From contig JACRBM010000040.1 in the NCBI GenBank assembly GCA_016219275.1, forward strand, positions 124,001 through 188,000: 64,000 nucleotides of DNA, in the 5' to 3' direction. This document shows, one piece after another, positions 43,476 to 51,242 of this stretch. Under the pieces are notes generated by a model. That model saw nothing but the letters and a program-made list of their open reading frames with translations. It searched no databases and had not been told where the DNA came from. The stretch's first letter is position 1, and the number at the start of each line of letters is the position of its first letter. A program made the translations under genes and the position numbers. The DNA comes from Chloroflexota bacterium. Its GTDB lineage: Bacteria > Chloroflexota > Anaerolineae > UBA4142.

Positions 43476-44177
43476 TTATTTGAGGAACAGATCGAACGTG
43501 CGTGAAAACTCGCCCACGTCGAGCGAACGGATTTGGAGTTGCTTGCCGTTGATAAAGAACGTCGGCGTCGAGTTGATGCCCAAGCGATTGGCTTCTGCGA
43601 CATCCGCGTCAATTACCGCGCGCGTCCGTTCGGTATCTACACAGGTGTTGAATTTCTCCGTGTCGAGTTTCAAATCGGCGGCGAACTTTTTCAGGTTCGG
43701 TTTGAGATAGGTGCCGACGTACTCGCCGCGCCATTCATCGAAGAGTTTGTCGTGATATTCCCAGAACTTGCCTTGCTCGTTCGCGCATTCCGCCGCCATC
43801 GCCGACCAGTACGATTCGTTGGGCACTTTGCGCGACGCCATGTCTACGACCGGATAGTACTTGTACGTGAATTTCGCTTTACCGGTTTTGACGTACGTTT
43901 CATCGAGTCGGCGACCCGCGCCGACAGAGAATTCTCTACAGTATGGTCACTGAAAATCGGACCAGTCCACAAAGTCCACTTTGGCTTCGGCGTTGCCTTT
44001 GGTGCGACTGCTCGAAGTGGTCGCGCCGCCGCTGGGCTTGGACGCGGCTTGCGGTGTTTGAATCATGAACAATGCGACCATTGCTACCACCACGACCACG
44101 CCGATCCCCGCGGCGATGACCCAGGTGGGCAAGCCGCTTCTAGTTTCCTCTTTTTGAGGAACCGCTCTACGAGGCAT
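43476..44177 (-). CDS. membrane-anchored DsbA-like selenoprotein 1 (Sec-Pro-Tyr-Cys)
   Basis: The 233-residue protein has an anchoring helix (PTWVIAAGIGVVVVVAMVAL, about 17-36), a Ser/Thr/Gly linker, and a thioredoxin-fold DsbA/Thioredoxin_4 domain. The active site reads S-D-F-Q-Sec77-P-Y-C80, with Sec encoded by TGA at 43949-43947. It also shows GKFWEYHDKLF and the cis-Pro loop STPTFFINGK. The reading frame is unbroken apart from this TGA. ATG 44177 has AAGGAA about 6 bases upstream. It probably oxidises, reduces or isomerises thiols of exported proteins. A good promoter lies at 44232-44259. Selenocysteine genes are not in this window. Confidence 0.87.
43907..43925 (-). promoter_or_regulatory. 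bacterial SECIS hairpin of selenoprotein 1
   Basis: Twenty-one bases after the TGA, GTCGGC and GCCGAC form a 6-bp stem with the 7-base loop GCGGGTC. Position, stem length and loop match the hairpin of selenoprotein 2 exactly, while stem positions 1 and 5 covary (U-A to G-C and A-U to G-C). Confidence 0.82.
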
Positions 44178-44231
44178 ATTCTTCCTTTCTGAAATGAAAT
44201 TCGCAAATTACGGAGCGCGCGTTTGAGGGGC

Positions 44232-44259
44232 ATTATCCCAAAAACCGGCAAATTGTCAA
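44232..44259 (-). promoter_or_regulatory. promoter of the selenoprotein operon
   Basis: On the minus strand TTGACA (44259-44254) and GATAAT (44237-44232) are separated by 16 bases. The start site would be about 44225, giving a leader of about 48 bases before the ATG at 44177. Confidence 0.75.
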
Positions 44260-44266
44260 ACGCTTG

Positions 44267-44289
44267 GTAGGGCAAATTTCCAATTTGCC
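44267..44289. repeat. GTAGGGCAAATTTCC palindrome
   Basis: GGCAAATT and AATTTGCC pair around a short centre, with a GTAG edge. It lies just upstream of the selenoprotein promoter and belongs with 33703-33727. Confidence 0.7.
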
Positions 44290-44304
44290 GTTGCTACTCA
44301 GGTT

Positions 44305-44387
44305 GTCATTTCGACGAGCCGCGAAGCGTTTGCGAGGAGAAATCTCGCCCAGCGCGGGCGGAGATTTCTCGCTTCGCTCGAAATGAC
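44305..44387. repeat. GTCATTTCGA...TCGAAATGAC intergenic repeat (copy 2)
   Basis: Arms are GTCATTTCGA and TCGAAATGAC, with inner GAGAAATCTC and GAGATTTCTCGCTTCGC, sharing arm and inner sequence with 42641-42715 but with a different centre. Confidence 0.75.
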
Positions 44388-44418
44388 AGGTGAGCTGAGT
44401 TACAATTTGCCTCTCACT

Positions 44419-44441
44419 GGCAAGTTAGAAACTTGCTCTAC
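44419..44441. repeat. GCAAGTT...AACTTGC palindrome overlapping the end of rnhB
   Basis: GGCAAGTTAGAAACTTGCTCTAC. Seventeen of its bases encode the last residues of RNase HII (R-A-S-F) and its TAA. Confidence 0.75.
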
Positions 44442-45054
44442 GATTCACCGGCACGAAACTAACCCGATGCTCGCGCGACACGCCGAGCGTCGCGAGCGCG
44501 GCGCGATGCAGTACGGTGCCGTACCCTTTGTGCCGCGCGAAGCCGTACCCTGGAATTTGCGCGTCGAGCGCGATCATCATTTCGTCGCGCGTCACTTTGG
44601 CAAGAATGGACGCGCACGCGATCGAGAGCGATTGTTGATCGCCGCGAATGATCGAGGTCTGCGGTTCGTTGCGCGCTGGCAACGCGAGCGCGTCAATCAG
44701 CAACGCGTCCGGCGCGAGTCCGAGCGCGTCGAGCGCGCGCGTCATCGCGAGGCGCGTCGCAGGGACGATGCCGAGTTCGTCAATCTCGTCGCGCGTCGCG
44801 AGACCGGTCGCGCACGCGCATGCGTGATCGCGAATCGGCGCGACGAGCGCGGCGCGTTGGCGCGGCGAGAGCAGTTTGGAATCGCGCACGCCGGGGAGCG
44901 CGCGGCGCGAAATGTCGCGCGGCAGAATCACCGCGCCGGCAACGACGGGACCCGCCCACGCGCCCCGTCCAACTTCGTCCAACCCGGCAATGTGCACAAG
45001 TCCGCACGACCAGAGCACGTTTTCAAATTTGAGTGAGGGAGTGGGTTTTGTCAT
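44425..45054 (-). CDS. rnhB: ribonuclease HII
   Basis: The 209-residue enzyme cuts RNA in RNA-DNA hybrids and at single ribonucleotides. It has the metal-binding motif GLDEVGRGAWAGP (D26, E27), LPGVRDSKLL, LIDALALPA and SIACASILAKVTRD. The ATG at 45054 is chosen; an open extension upstream crosses palindromic repeats. The C-terminal five residues come from the palindrome at 44419-44441, which also provides the stop, so the natural end was probably replaced. It lies downstream of the trmD-rplS cluster, a common bacterial arrangement. Confidence 0.94.
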   Translation of the reverse strand: MTKPTPSLKFENVLWSCGLVHIAGLDEVGRGAWAGPVVAGAVILPRDISRRALPGVRDSKLLSPRQRAALVAPIRDHACACATGLATRDEIDELGIVPATRLAMTRALDALGLAPDALLIDALALPARNEPQTSIIRGDQQSLSIACASILAKVTRDEMMIALDAQIPGYGFARHKGYGTVLHRAALATLGVSREHRVSFVPVNRRASF

Positions 45055-45058
45055 TCTC

Positions 45059-45114
45059 GTAGGGAACGGACGCCGTTCTGTTCCAATGTGAACGCTACAG
45101 CGAGCGTTCACTAC
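45059..45114. repeat. two adjacent palindromes between rnhB and the HEAT-like gene
   Basis: GTAGGGAACGGACG pairs with CGTTCTGTTCC (45059-45084), and GTGAACGCT pairs with AGCGTTCAC (45088-45114). The second supplies the C-terminal S-E-R-S-L and TAG stop of the gene at 45095. Confidence 0.75.
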
Positions 45115-45622
45115 GGAGGATTGCCAACAATTTCCTCCCGCGACTTTTCATCGCGGGTGTGCCGGTGCGCACCAGTTCGGTCAAGCGCGCGATCACCGGC
45201 GCGCGCAGTTTTTCGTCTTGGGTAACCAAGTCCGCGAGGGCTTGCATTGCAAACGTTTTGACGATACTGCTCTTGTCGCCGAAATACGTGTCGAGAATTT
45301 CGATTGCCGCGCGACGTTCGCGCGGCGTGAGGATCAAACGCGAAATGAGCTGCGCGACATGCCAGCGCACTTCTTGTTGTTCGATCAGAGCCACACGCGT
45401 GAGGAGTGTGCGTTTGTGCGGACGCAGCAAATCGGGACGCGTCGCGGTGATCTTTTCGACCGCGTCCGCGGCGCGCATTCGTAAAACTGGGTCGTCGCTC
45501 AACATCGCGTTGAACACCGCGTCGAACGCGCGTGGATTTTTGAGCACCGCCGCGACGACCCGATTCGATTCGCCAATCGAGCGGCGGTCCGTGCCGCGCA
45601 GCAAACGAACCAGGTCGCTCAT
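45095..45622 (-). CDS. HEAT-like repeat protein
   Basis: The 175-residue all-helical protein has HEAT/armadillo-like repeats (VFNAMLSDDPVLRMRAADAVEKI; VRWHVAQLISRLIL; IVKTFAMQALADLVTQ; VIARLTELVRTGTPAMKSRG). It is probably a scaffold or binding protein; no catalytic motif is visible. The ATG overlaps the HD-domain gene's TGA (45619-45622), so it is coupled. The last residues are derived from the palindrome. Confidence 0.7.
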   Translation of the reverse strand: MSDLVRLLRGTDRRSIGESNRVVAAVLKNPRAFDAVFNAMLSDDPVLRMRAADAVEKITATRPDLLRPHKRTLLTRVALIEQQEVRWHVAQLISRLILTPRERRAAIEILDTYFGDKSSIVKTFAMQALADLVTQDEKLRAPVIARLTELVRTGTPAMKSRGRKLLAILRSERSL

Positions 45623-46260
45623 CGCGGTTCAAGTTCGCGCAAGAGCGCGGCGCAAAACGCGCGCTTGGCGCACACGCGTTCGTTCGCCCACGCGCGCGAT
45701 GGCTCGAAATAAAACGCGTCTATCCCGGTTTCATCGCGCGACAGACTCTCGACCAAACGCTGCGCGATGCTGGGATACGTGTTCGGCTTGTGTGGAAAAG
45801 CCGATGCACCGAGAAGAAACGCGATCATATTCGAGGGACCGATCTTGGACAATTTGTCCGCGTCCCACAACACGCGCGCGTCGTGCTCGTTGTCTGGTAA
45901 CGTGCGCGGCGGATTCGAATGATTCGCCACCGCGAATTCCACGCGCGCAATCTTGTCTACCGGAAAATTGTACGACGCGAGATGCGCGCTCGCCCACTCG
46001 GCGGCGCGCAATGCGTGATGATCGCCGCCATACTGGGGCTTGAAGCGATCGTGCAACCACACGGATGCGAGCACCACCTCTTCGTCGCCGCCCACTGTTT
46101 CGAGCAAGCTGAGCGCATCGCGTTCAACCTGGCGCACGTGTTCGAACCGATAGTTAAAGTACGGTGGCGCGTCGTGCGTCGGTCCGCTCCAGTGTTCACG
46201 CGCGGCGGTCGTCGTGATCGCGATCAAATCCTCGCGCAGGTGGGTGAGCCAATCGGACAT
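45619..46260 (-). CDS. HD-domain phosphohydrolase
   Basis: The 213-residue protein has the metal-binding HD pattern: H in YRFEHVRQVERDAL, the WLHD pair in LASVWLHDRFKPQYGGDHH, and a later D (LWDADKLSKIG). It resembles small stand-alone HD hydrolases that act on nucleotides or phosphates. The substrate is unknown. ATG 46260 has CGGAGG upstream. It is followed by the coupled HEAT-like gene and preceded by the rplS terminator. Confidence 0.82.
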   Translation of the reverse strand: MSDWLTHLREDLIAITTTAAREHWSGPTHDAPPYFNYRFEHVRQVERDALSLLETVGGDEEVVLASVWLHDRFKPQYGGDHHALRAAEWASAHLASYNFPVDKIARVEFAVANHSNPPRTLPDNEHDARVLWDADKLSKIGPSNMIAFLLGASAFPHKPNTYPSIAQRLVESLSRDETGIDAFYFEPSRAWANERVCAKRAFCAALLRELEPR

Positions 46261-46273
46261 CGTACCTCCGGAA

Positions 46274-46313
46274 AACAAAACACCGCAAACCCCACGCTCG
46301 TGAGTTTTGCGGT
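46274..46313 (-). terminator. terminator of rplS
   Basis: On the minus strand ACCGCAAAA and a TTTGCGGT complement form the stem (46313-46282) with a GC-rich loop, followed by GTTTTGTTTT. It lies 8 bases after the rplS stop. Confidence 0.75.
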
Positions 46314-46320
46314 ATCTTGA

Positions 46321-46716
46321 TTACGCTTCGGCTGGTTGTGCTGCGGCTGCCGTTTTCGGCGCTTCGACGGTTCGCTTTTCGCGGAGCCGAGCGGCTTTAC
46401 CGTGACGCCCGCGCAGATAATACAATTGCGCGCGGCGCACGTGTGTGTGTCCCTGCAATTCCACTTTTTCCACACGCGGCGAGGCGAGGAGGAACGTTCG
46501 CTCCACACCGATGCCGTGCGAGGCGATGCGCCGAACGGTAAAACTCGCATTCACAGTCTTGCCCTTGCGGAGACGCATCACGGTGCCAATAAAAACCTGG
46601 ATACGTTCACGGTCGCCTTCGACGATGCGCGTGTGCACACGCACGCGGTCGCCCGGCGCGAGCTGTGGAATATGCGGATTCGGTTCATGTTTACCAACTG
46701 CGGTTACGACATCCAT
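46321..46716 (-). CDS. rplS: 50S ribosomal protein L19
   Basis: The 131-residue protein shows the L19 core: PQLAPGDRVRVHTRIVEGDR, VFIGTVMRLRKG, FTVRRIASHGIGVERTFLLA and VELQGHTHVRRAQLYYLRGR. A short Ala/Pro/Lys-rich tail follows, as in several phyla. It binds the large subunit near the 30S interface. ATG 46716 has AAGGAAGG upstream. It is usually next to trmD; here a PatB-like gene lies between. Confidence 0.96.
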   Translation of the reverse strand: MDVVTAVGKHEPNPHIPQLAPGDRVRVHTRIVEGDRERIQVFIGTVMRLRKGKTVNASFTVRRIASHGIGVERTFLLASPRVEKVELQGHTHVRRAQLYYLRGRHGKAARLREKRTVEAPKTAAAAQPAEA

Positions 46717-46848
46717 TTCACACCTTCCTTGAAAGCAATGATTGCAAAATGCTTCTCTTGCCAGAGAACGGGGGCGATTATAGCACGGATGAATGAATCA
46801 CGCAAATTTATTTACGGGGACCGGTGTGCGCCAAAATTTTGGAACACT

Positions 46849-46912
46849 CAACCTTGCGAAGGTTTTGACGACAAATCAAATAGGATTGCCGGTCAACCTT
46901 CGCACGGTTTTT
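46849..46912. repeat. CAACCTTGCGAAGGTT-type repeat
   Basis: CAACCTTGCGAAGGTTTTGACG is followed by a related GGTCAACCTTCGCACGGTT. Short copies recur at 49093-49107 and 51191-51209. Together with 46717-46848 this fills the gap between rplS and the PatB-like gene, where I see no gene. Confidence 0.6.
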
Positions 46913-46951
46913 TCATGCCCAAACCGATCGTCTCATGCAAATGCTTCACCC

Positions 46952-48124
46952 CTACGCCGTCTCGATTGCGCGGGCGAGGCGATCGAGCGCTTCGGCGAGC
47001 ACCGCGCGCGGACAACCGAGATTCATGCGATAAAAACCTTCGCCGCCTGCGCCGAACATCGCGCCGTCGTTCAGCAAGAGTTTCGCGCGTTTGCGGAACA
47101 GATCGCGCAGACCTGCATCGCTCAAACCTAATGCGCGACAGTCGAGCCACGCGAGATACGTGCCTTCTGGACAAATCACCTTGATCTGCGGAATGCGTTC
47201 GCGCAGAAACGCGATCAGAAAATCAAAGTTGCCTTGAAGGTAATCGAGCAATTGATCGAGCCACTCGGCGCCGTAGCGATACGCCGCTTCCAACGCGATG
47301 TTGCCGAAAACGTTACCGACTAACAGCGCCGCGTTTTCGACCTCGACGTTGTACTGCGCGCGCAGGCGCGGGTTCGATGTAATCACCGCCGCCGCGCCCA
47401 ACCCAGGTATGTTGAACGTTTTGCTCGGCGCGATGAACGTGAGCGTGTTCTGCGCGATGGCATCCGAGATGCACGCGGTCGGAATGTGCTTGAACGCTTT
47501 GAAAACCAGGTCGTGATGAATTTCGTCCGAAAGAATCACGACATTGCGGCGCACACAAATTTCGCCGAGACGTTCAAGTTCCGCGCGCGTCCACACACGC
47601 CCGACCGGGTTGTGCGGACTACACAGGATCAACGCTTTGGTGCGCGCATCAATCAGTCGTTCGAGTTCATCGTGATCCATCTCGTAACGACCGTTCGCCA
47701 ACTTGAGGTGATTGACGACGAGTTGTCTACCGTTGTTGTGCACGATATGCGCGAACGGGTGATAGACCGGTTGTTGCACGATGACCTTGTCGCCCGGTTG
47801 CGTCAACGCGCGCAGCGCGAGCACGAGCGCGGGCACGACGCCGGGCACACAGGTAATCCATTCGCGCTTGATCTCCCACTGATGGCGCTTGCTCATCCAA
47901 CCGATGATCGCTTCAAAGTACGAAGCGGGACGCGTCGGGTATCCAAAGATGCCGTGCGCGGCGCGTTGGTGGAGCGCCTCGATCACCGGCGCGGGCGACT
48001 CGAAATCCATATCCGCGACCCACATCGAAAGCAAGTCGGCATCGCCGAACGTGCTCGCGTTAAAACCCCACTTGCTCGAATCCGTGTTACGCCGATCAAT
48101 CACGCGATCAAAATCGTACTGCAC
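46952..48124 (-). CDS. PLP-dependent C-S lyase / aminotransferase (PatB/MalY type)
   Basis: The 390-residue fold-type I PLP enzyme begins with the family pattern YDFDRVIDRRNTDSSKWG. It has LSMWVADMDFESP, ILCSPHNPVGRVWT, LSDEIHHDLV, the PLP lysine in APSKTFNIPGLG and the C-terminal FYRMNLGCPR. Such enzymes cleave cystathionine or cysteine to pyruvate, ammonia and a thiol. A GTG start at 48124 has GAGGAG 8 bases upstream. Its place between trmD and rplS is unusual. Given cysK-cysE about 10 kb away, a role in sulfur amino-acid turnover is plausible. Confidence 0.88.
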   Translation of the reverse strand: MQYDFDRVIDRRNTDSSKWGFNASTFGDADLLSMWVADMDFESPAPVIEALHQRAAHGIFGYPTRPASYFEAIIGWMSKRHQWEIKREWITCVPGVVPALVLALRALTQPGDKVIVQQPVYHPFAHIVHNNGRQLVVNHLKLANGRYEMDHDELERLIDARTKALILCSPHNPVGRVWTRAELERLGEICVRRNVVILSDEIHHDLVFKAFKHIPTACISDAIAQNTLTFIAPSKTFNIPGLGAAAVITSNPRLRAQYNVEVENAALLVGNVFGNIALEAAYRYGAEWLDQLLDYLQGNFDFLIAFLRERIPQIKVICPEGTYLAWLDCRALGLSDAGLRDLFRKRAKLLLNDGAMFGAGGEGFYRMNLGCPRAVLAEALDRLARAIETA

Positions 48125-48144
48125 AATGTCATCTCCTCAAAATT

Positions 48145-48223
48145 AGTGGCGCAAGTTTCCAACTTGCGAAATGGGCAAGTTGGAAACTTGCGCTACAAAT
48201 GGCAATTTGGAAATTTGCCTCAC
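48145..48223. repeat. three adjoining GCAAGTT / GCAAATT palindromes
   Basis: GGCGCAAGTTTCC with AACTTGCG, GGGCAAGTT with GGAAACTTGCGC, and GGCAATTTGG with AAATTTGCC stand in tandem between trmD and the PatB-like gene. The last one carries the TGA stop of trmD (in GTGAGGC). Confidence 0.75.
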
Positions 48224-48957
48224 GTCTCATTCCATCCCAGGTCTCGCAAAAATGCGCGATCGGATTCGGACAGTTCTACACCGCGCAGCAAATCGGGACG
48301 ACGTTGAAAGGTGCGGCGCAACGCTTCGCGGCGACGCCAGATCGTTATCTGCGCGTGGTTGCCGGAGAGCAACGCGTCCGGCACGCGCCACCCGCGAAAC
48401 TCGGCGGGGCGCGTATAGTGCGGTCCTTCGAGCAAGCCGGACGCGTGCGAATCTTTGAGCGGCGCGGCGGGATCGCCGAGCGCGCCGGGAATCAAGCGCG
48501 CGACCGCATCCACGATCACCATTGCCGGGATTTCGCCGCCGGTCAGCACGTAATCGCCAATTGAGATTTCGTCGGTGACGAGATGCTCGCGCACGCGTTC
48601 GTCCACACCTTCGTAATGTCCGCAGATCAACGCGACGCGCGGCTGTTGCGCGAGTTCGAACGCGATCTGCTGAGTGAACACGCGTCCCTGGGGTGTCAAC
48701 AAAATAATCGGCGGACGCGCGTCGCCCAAGACGGATTCGACGGACGCGAAAATCGGATCGGGCTTCATCACCATCCCGCCGCCGCCCGCGTACGGATAAT
48801 CGTCGGTGACGTGATGTTTGCCGGTCGCATGATCGCGAACATCGTGCAACGCAATTTCAAGCAGGTTCGCTTCGCGTGCGCGTTTCAAAATACTTTCGTC
48901 GAAAATCCCAGCGAACATTTCCGGGAACAGTGTGAAAATGTCAAAACGCATCGGCAT
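48220..48957 (-). CDS. trmD: tRNA (guanine37-N1)-methyltransferase
   Basis: The 245-residue SPOUT methylase modifies G37 of tRNAs with SAM, preventing frameshifts. It has [40 protein letters not shown] (trefoil knot), [14 protein letters not shown] and [16 protein letters not shown]. Length is normal. ATG 48957 has GGAGAGAA upstream and a promoter at 48973-49001. It heads the trmD - PatB-like - rplS group. Confidence 0.97.
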   Translation of the reverse strand: MPMRFDIFTLFPEMFAGIFDESILKRAREANLLEIALHDVRDHATGKHHVTDDYPYAGGGGMVMKPDPIFASVESVLGDARPPIILLTPQGRVFTQQIAFELAQQPRVALICGHYEGVDERVREHLVTDEISIGDYVLTGGEIPAMVIVDAVARLIPGALGDPAAPLKDSHASGLLEGPHYTRPAEFRGWRVPDALLSGNHAQITIWRRREALRRTFQRRPDLLRGVELSESDRAFLRDLGWNET

Positions 48958-48972
48958 TTCTCTCCGCGCGGC

Positions 48973-49001
48973 ATTGTAGCATGTTGATTCAAATCGAGCA
49001 A
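48973..49001 (-). promoter_or_regulatory. candidate promoter of trmD
   Basis: On the minus strand TTGCTC (49001-48996) and TACAAT (48978-48973) are 17 bases apart, about 16 bases before the trmD ATG. Confidence 0.55.
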
Positions 49002-49092
49002 ACTATCAGCCCATCCTTGCGAAGGTTCCAATCACGTTTCCCAGGAATCGCACGGCGACATTAAATTCGATTTCCAAAGAATTGCGCCTTCA

Positions 49093-49107
49093 AACCTTCG
49101 CAAGGTT
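49093..49107. repeat. AACCTTCGCAAGGTT palindrome
   Basis: A perfect 7+7 palindrome around a central base, with a related CCTTGCGAAGG at 49015-49025. It is the inverse centre of the type at 51191-51209. Confidence 0.6.
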
Positions 49108-49122
49108 GAGCAGTCACTTGGT

Positions 49123-49151
49123 TTGCGTGTTCCTGTTCGCAATGCTATAAT
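49123..49151 (+). promoter_or_regulatory. promoter of the small membrane protein gene
   Basis: TTGCGT (49123-49128) and TATAAT (49146-49151) are separated by 17 bases, 18 bases before the ATG at 49170. Confidence 0.65.
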
Positions 49152-49169
49152 GCGCTCGGAGGTAGAGTC

Positions 49170-49541
49170 ATGGTTTGGCGAAGATGGAGTGTGATCGTCG
49201 TTTTGATTTTGGCAAACTATATCGTGTTCAGTCTGCTGGCAACCTGGGTGTTTCCGGTACCACCCGTGACCCCCGTTTCCCACGCGCCGCAACCGACCTT
49301 TACGCCGGGCGGCAAGCAACTCAAGCAAGTGGAACCGTTGGCGTACGAATTTCTCACACCCAGTCCCATCGCCACGCTCACGCGGCGACCCGGCGCGACG
49401 GGCACACCGGCAACTCCGTCTTCCGCGACGATCACGGCAACCGCGACACTGAGTGCCACGGTCACGCTCACCGACAACGCCACTAGCACAGTGACAGCGA
49501 CCGTACCTATCACACCGACCGGCACGTCAACCTTGCGCTAA
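49170..49541 (+). CDS. small membrane-anchored protein with Thr/Pro-rich tail
   Basis: The 123-residue protein has one N-terminal transmembrane helix (VIVVLILANYIVFSLLATWV, about 8-27). A short linker is followed by a low-complexity tail of Thr, Ala, Pro and Ser (about 63-123). The tail is probably exposed outside the cell. The composition resembles the linkers of other exported proteins in this window. It is flanked by its own promoter and terminator. No function can be assigned. Confidence 0.65.
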   Translation: MVWRRWSVIVVLILANYIVFSLLATWVFPVPPVTPVSHAPQPTFTPGGKQLKQVEPLAYEFLTPSPIATLTRRPGATGTPATPSSATITATATLSATVTLTDNATSTVTATVPITPTGTSTLR

Positions 49542-49567
49542 AATATCTTGGGCTTGCACTTGCAAAC

Positions 49568-49604
49568 AAAACCCGTTTTCCACAATCGTGTGAAAACGGG
49601 TTTT
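49568..49604 (+). terminator. terminator after the small membrane protein gene
   Basis: AAAACCCGTTTTC and GAAAACGGGTTTT form a perfect 13-bp stem with an 11-base loop. The stem ends in TTTT, so it can act as a terminator on the plus strand. Confidence 0.8.
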
Positions 49605-49616
49605 GCTTTGCGCCCC

Positions 49617-49645
49617 TTGAAATGCTCTGCGTTTCGGTCTATAAT
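49617..49645 (+). promoter_or_regulatory. promoter of the fibronectin-like lipoprotein gene
   Basis: TTGAAA (49617-49622) and TATAAT (49640-49645) are separated by 17 bases. The ATG at 49670 follows with GAAAGGAGGG as ribosome-binding site. Confidence 0.75.
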
Positions 49646-49669
49646 CGAATTGCATGAAAGGAGGGCACG

Positions 49670-51184
49670 ATGTTCGTCACGCGAACGATTGGCGTCCTCG
49701 CCATTGCAGTCGTAATTATTCTTGTCTTGTCCAGTTGCGCGCCGCCCGATGCGCGTCCGCTCGTGATCATTGCCGCGCCGGCGCCCGACACAATTGTCGA
49801 AGCGAACACCGAAGTGCTCGTCAAAGCGACCGCGACCGACATCTCCGGTGTCGCGCGCATCGAGTTGTGGGCAAATGGTTCGCTCGTCGCGGCGGAATCC
49901 AACCCGGCAATCGTCACCGGCAATTTCTCCGCGATCTTGCGTTGGACGCCGCGCAATCCTGGAAACTATACGCTCGAAGCGCGCGCGGTGAGTTATACGA
50001 ATCAAGTCAGTCAACCCGCTTCGATCAACGTCATCGTCCAAGCTTCGACGACGCGCCCCACTGCGACGCCCACGTTGATCCCGACGCTCACGCGTTCGCC
50101 CACGCCGACTGCTCTGCCGACGATGACCGCTACGCCGACCGCGCCGCCAATTAGCGTGACTCCGTCGGCAACCCTGCCGTCCGTTTCGCCAACGATCACA
50201 CCCACCGCGACGATGACACCCTCGCGCACGCCGACGCCGGCGCCCCCCGCCCCGCCGACCGGCTTGAACGCGACGACCGTTGGACAAACGAATGCCGATC
50301 TCGCGTGGAATGATAACGCGAACAATGAGGAAGGGTTCAAGATTTATCAGACCAACACCGGCGGCGATATCGTGCTCGCACAACGCGAGGCGCACCCCGC
50401 GACCGGCAACACCACTTTTTCGCTCGCCAACTTGACGTGCAATAAAGCGTACAACCTTTATCTCAAAGCGACGCGCGGCGCATTGGAATCGGCGGCGAGT
50501 AACATCATCGTCATCACGACCGATCCTTGCACGCCGACGAACGTCGTCGCGCCGAGCCACACCGGGCAAACGATCACGATCAACTGGACCGACAACACGA
50601 CTGCGCCGGAAGAAACTGGGTTCAAAATCTACTTTGGCGCAACCTTAAAACGAACGGTCGCCGCGCATCCCGGCACAGGCGCAGTCTCGACGACGATCAC
50701 CGGCTTGGACTGCGGCGCGCTGCACACCGACATTCGCGTCAGCGCGGTGAACGGTTCGCGCGAATCGCCCAAGAGCGCGAGCGCGGGTGCGGACACGACC
50801 GCGCCGTGTCAAATCAAAATCGAATTCACGCGCGTGGATATCAAAGACGTGCCAGGTCACAATCTCCTCAATTCCGTGCCGGTGCGACTCACATTCACAG
50901 TCGAGGATCAAACCAAGTCATGGCCCTCGCCAACCGGTAACGAAAAAATTCGTCCGGGTAGCCGCGCCGATTTCAGCGTGATGGCGAACGCCGCGAATAT
51001 CCGCGAAGCGCCGCTCGACATTTCGGTTCACGGTGAGGATGTAGGCGACACACCGTTAGACCTGGGTGTCGTGAAAACGAGTTTCAGCGGTACACCTTCG
51101 ATCAATTTCGGGCATGGGACGCGCACGTTGGAGAACGCGTTCTTCAAAATCTATTTTACGATCACCGTGACTGCGCCGCCGTAA
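49670..51184 (+). CDS. lipoprotein with Ig-like and fibronectin III-like domains
   Basis: The 504-residue protein has a signal peptide with lipobox LSSC (Cys at about 23). An Ig-like domain follows (about 30-125; ATDISGVARIELWANGSLV). Then come a Thr/Pro linker (about 126-195), two fibronectin III-like domains (PTGLNATTVGQTNADLAWND; VVAPSHTGQTITINWTDNT), and a C-terminal beta domain. Such proteins usually sit at the cell surface and bind partners or polymers. No catalytic motif is visible. Its promoter and ribosome-binding site are clear. Confidence 0.8.
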   Translation: MFVTRTIGVLAIAVVIILVLSSCAPPDARPLVIIAAPAPDTIVEANTEVLVKATATDISGVARIELWANGSLVAAESNPAIVTGNFSAILRWTPRNPGNYTLEARAVSYTNQVSQPASINVIVQASTTRPTATPTLIPTLTRSPTPTALPTMTATPTAPPISVTPSATLPSVSPTITPTATMTPSRTPTPAPPAPPTGLNATTVGQTNADLAWNDNANNEEGFKIYQTNTGGDIVLAQREAHPATGNTTFSLANLTCNKAYNLYLKATRGALESAASNIIVITTDPCTPTNVVAPSHTGQTITINWTDNTTAPEETGFKIYFGATLKRTVAAHPGTGAVSTTITGLDCGALHTDIRVSAVNGSRESPKSASAGADTTAPCQIKIEFTRVDIKDVPGHNLLNSVPVRLTFTVEDQTKSWPSPTGNEKIRPGSRADFSVMANAANIREAPLDISVHGEDVGDTPLDLGVVKTSFSGTPSINFGHGTRTLENAFFKIYFTITVTAPP

Positions 51185-51190
51185 ATTCAT

Positions 51191-51209
51191 TCAACCTTGC
51201 GAAGGTTGA
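51191..51209. repeat. TCAACCTTGCGAAGGTTGA palindrome
   Basis: A perfect 9+9 palindrome around a central base, lying between the lipoprotein gene and the receiver-domain gene. It belongs with 46849 and 49093. Confidence 0.65.
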
Positions 51210-51242
51210 TCACCGACTTGTCTGCGGATGAAAGGAGGCACG

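Noticed and set aside
43214-43951. Reading the two DsbA-like genes as frameshifted or nonsense pseudogenes
   Set aside because: Both break at the same codon, the one for the active-site Cys; there is no frameshift; domains on both sides are intact; each has a well-placed covarying hairpin. TGA is clearly a stop in many neighbouring genes, so a general code change does not explain it.
46717-46951. L19 leader RNA upstream of rplS
   Set aside because: I looked for a compact conserved hairpin but found only the CAACCTTGCGAAGG repeat; nothing supports a ribosomal-protein leader.
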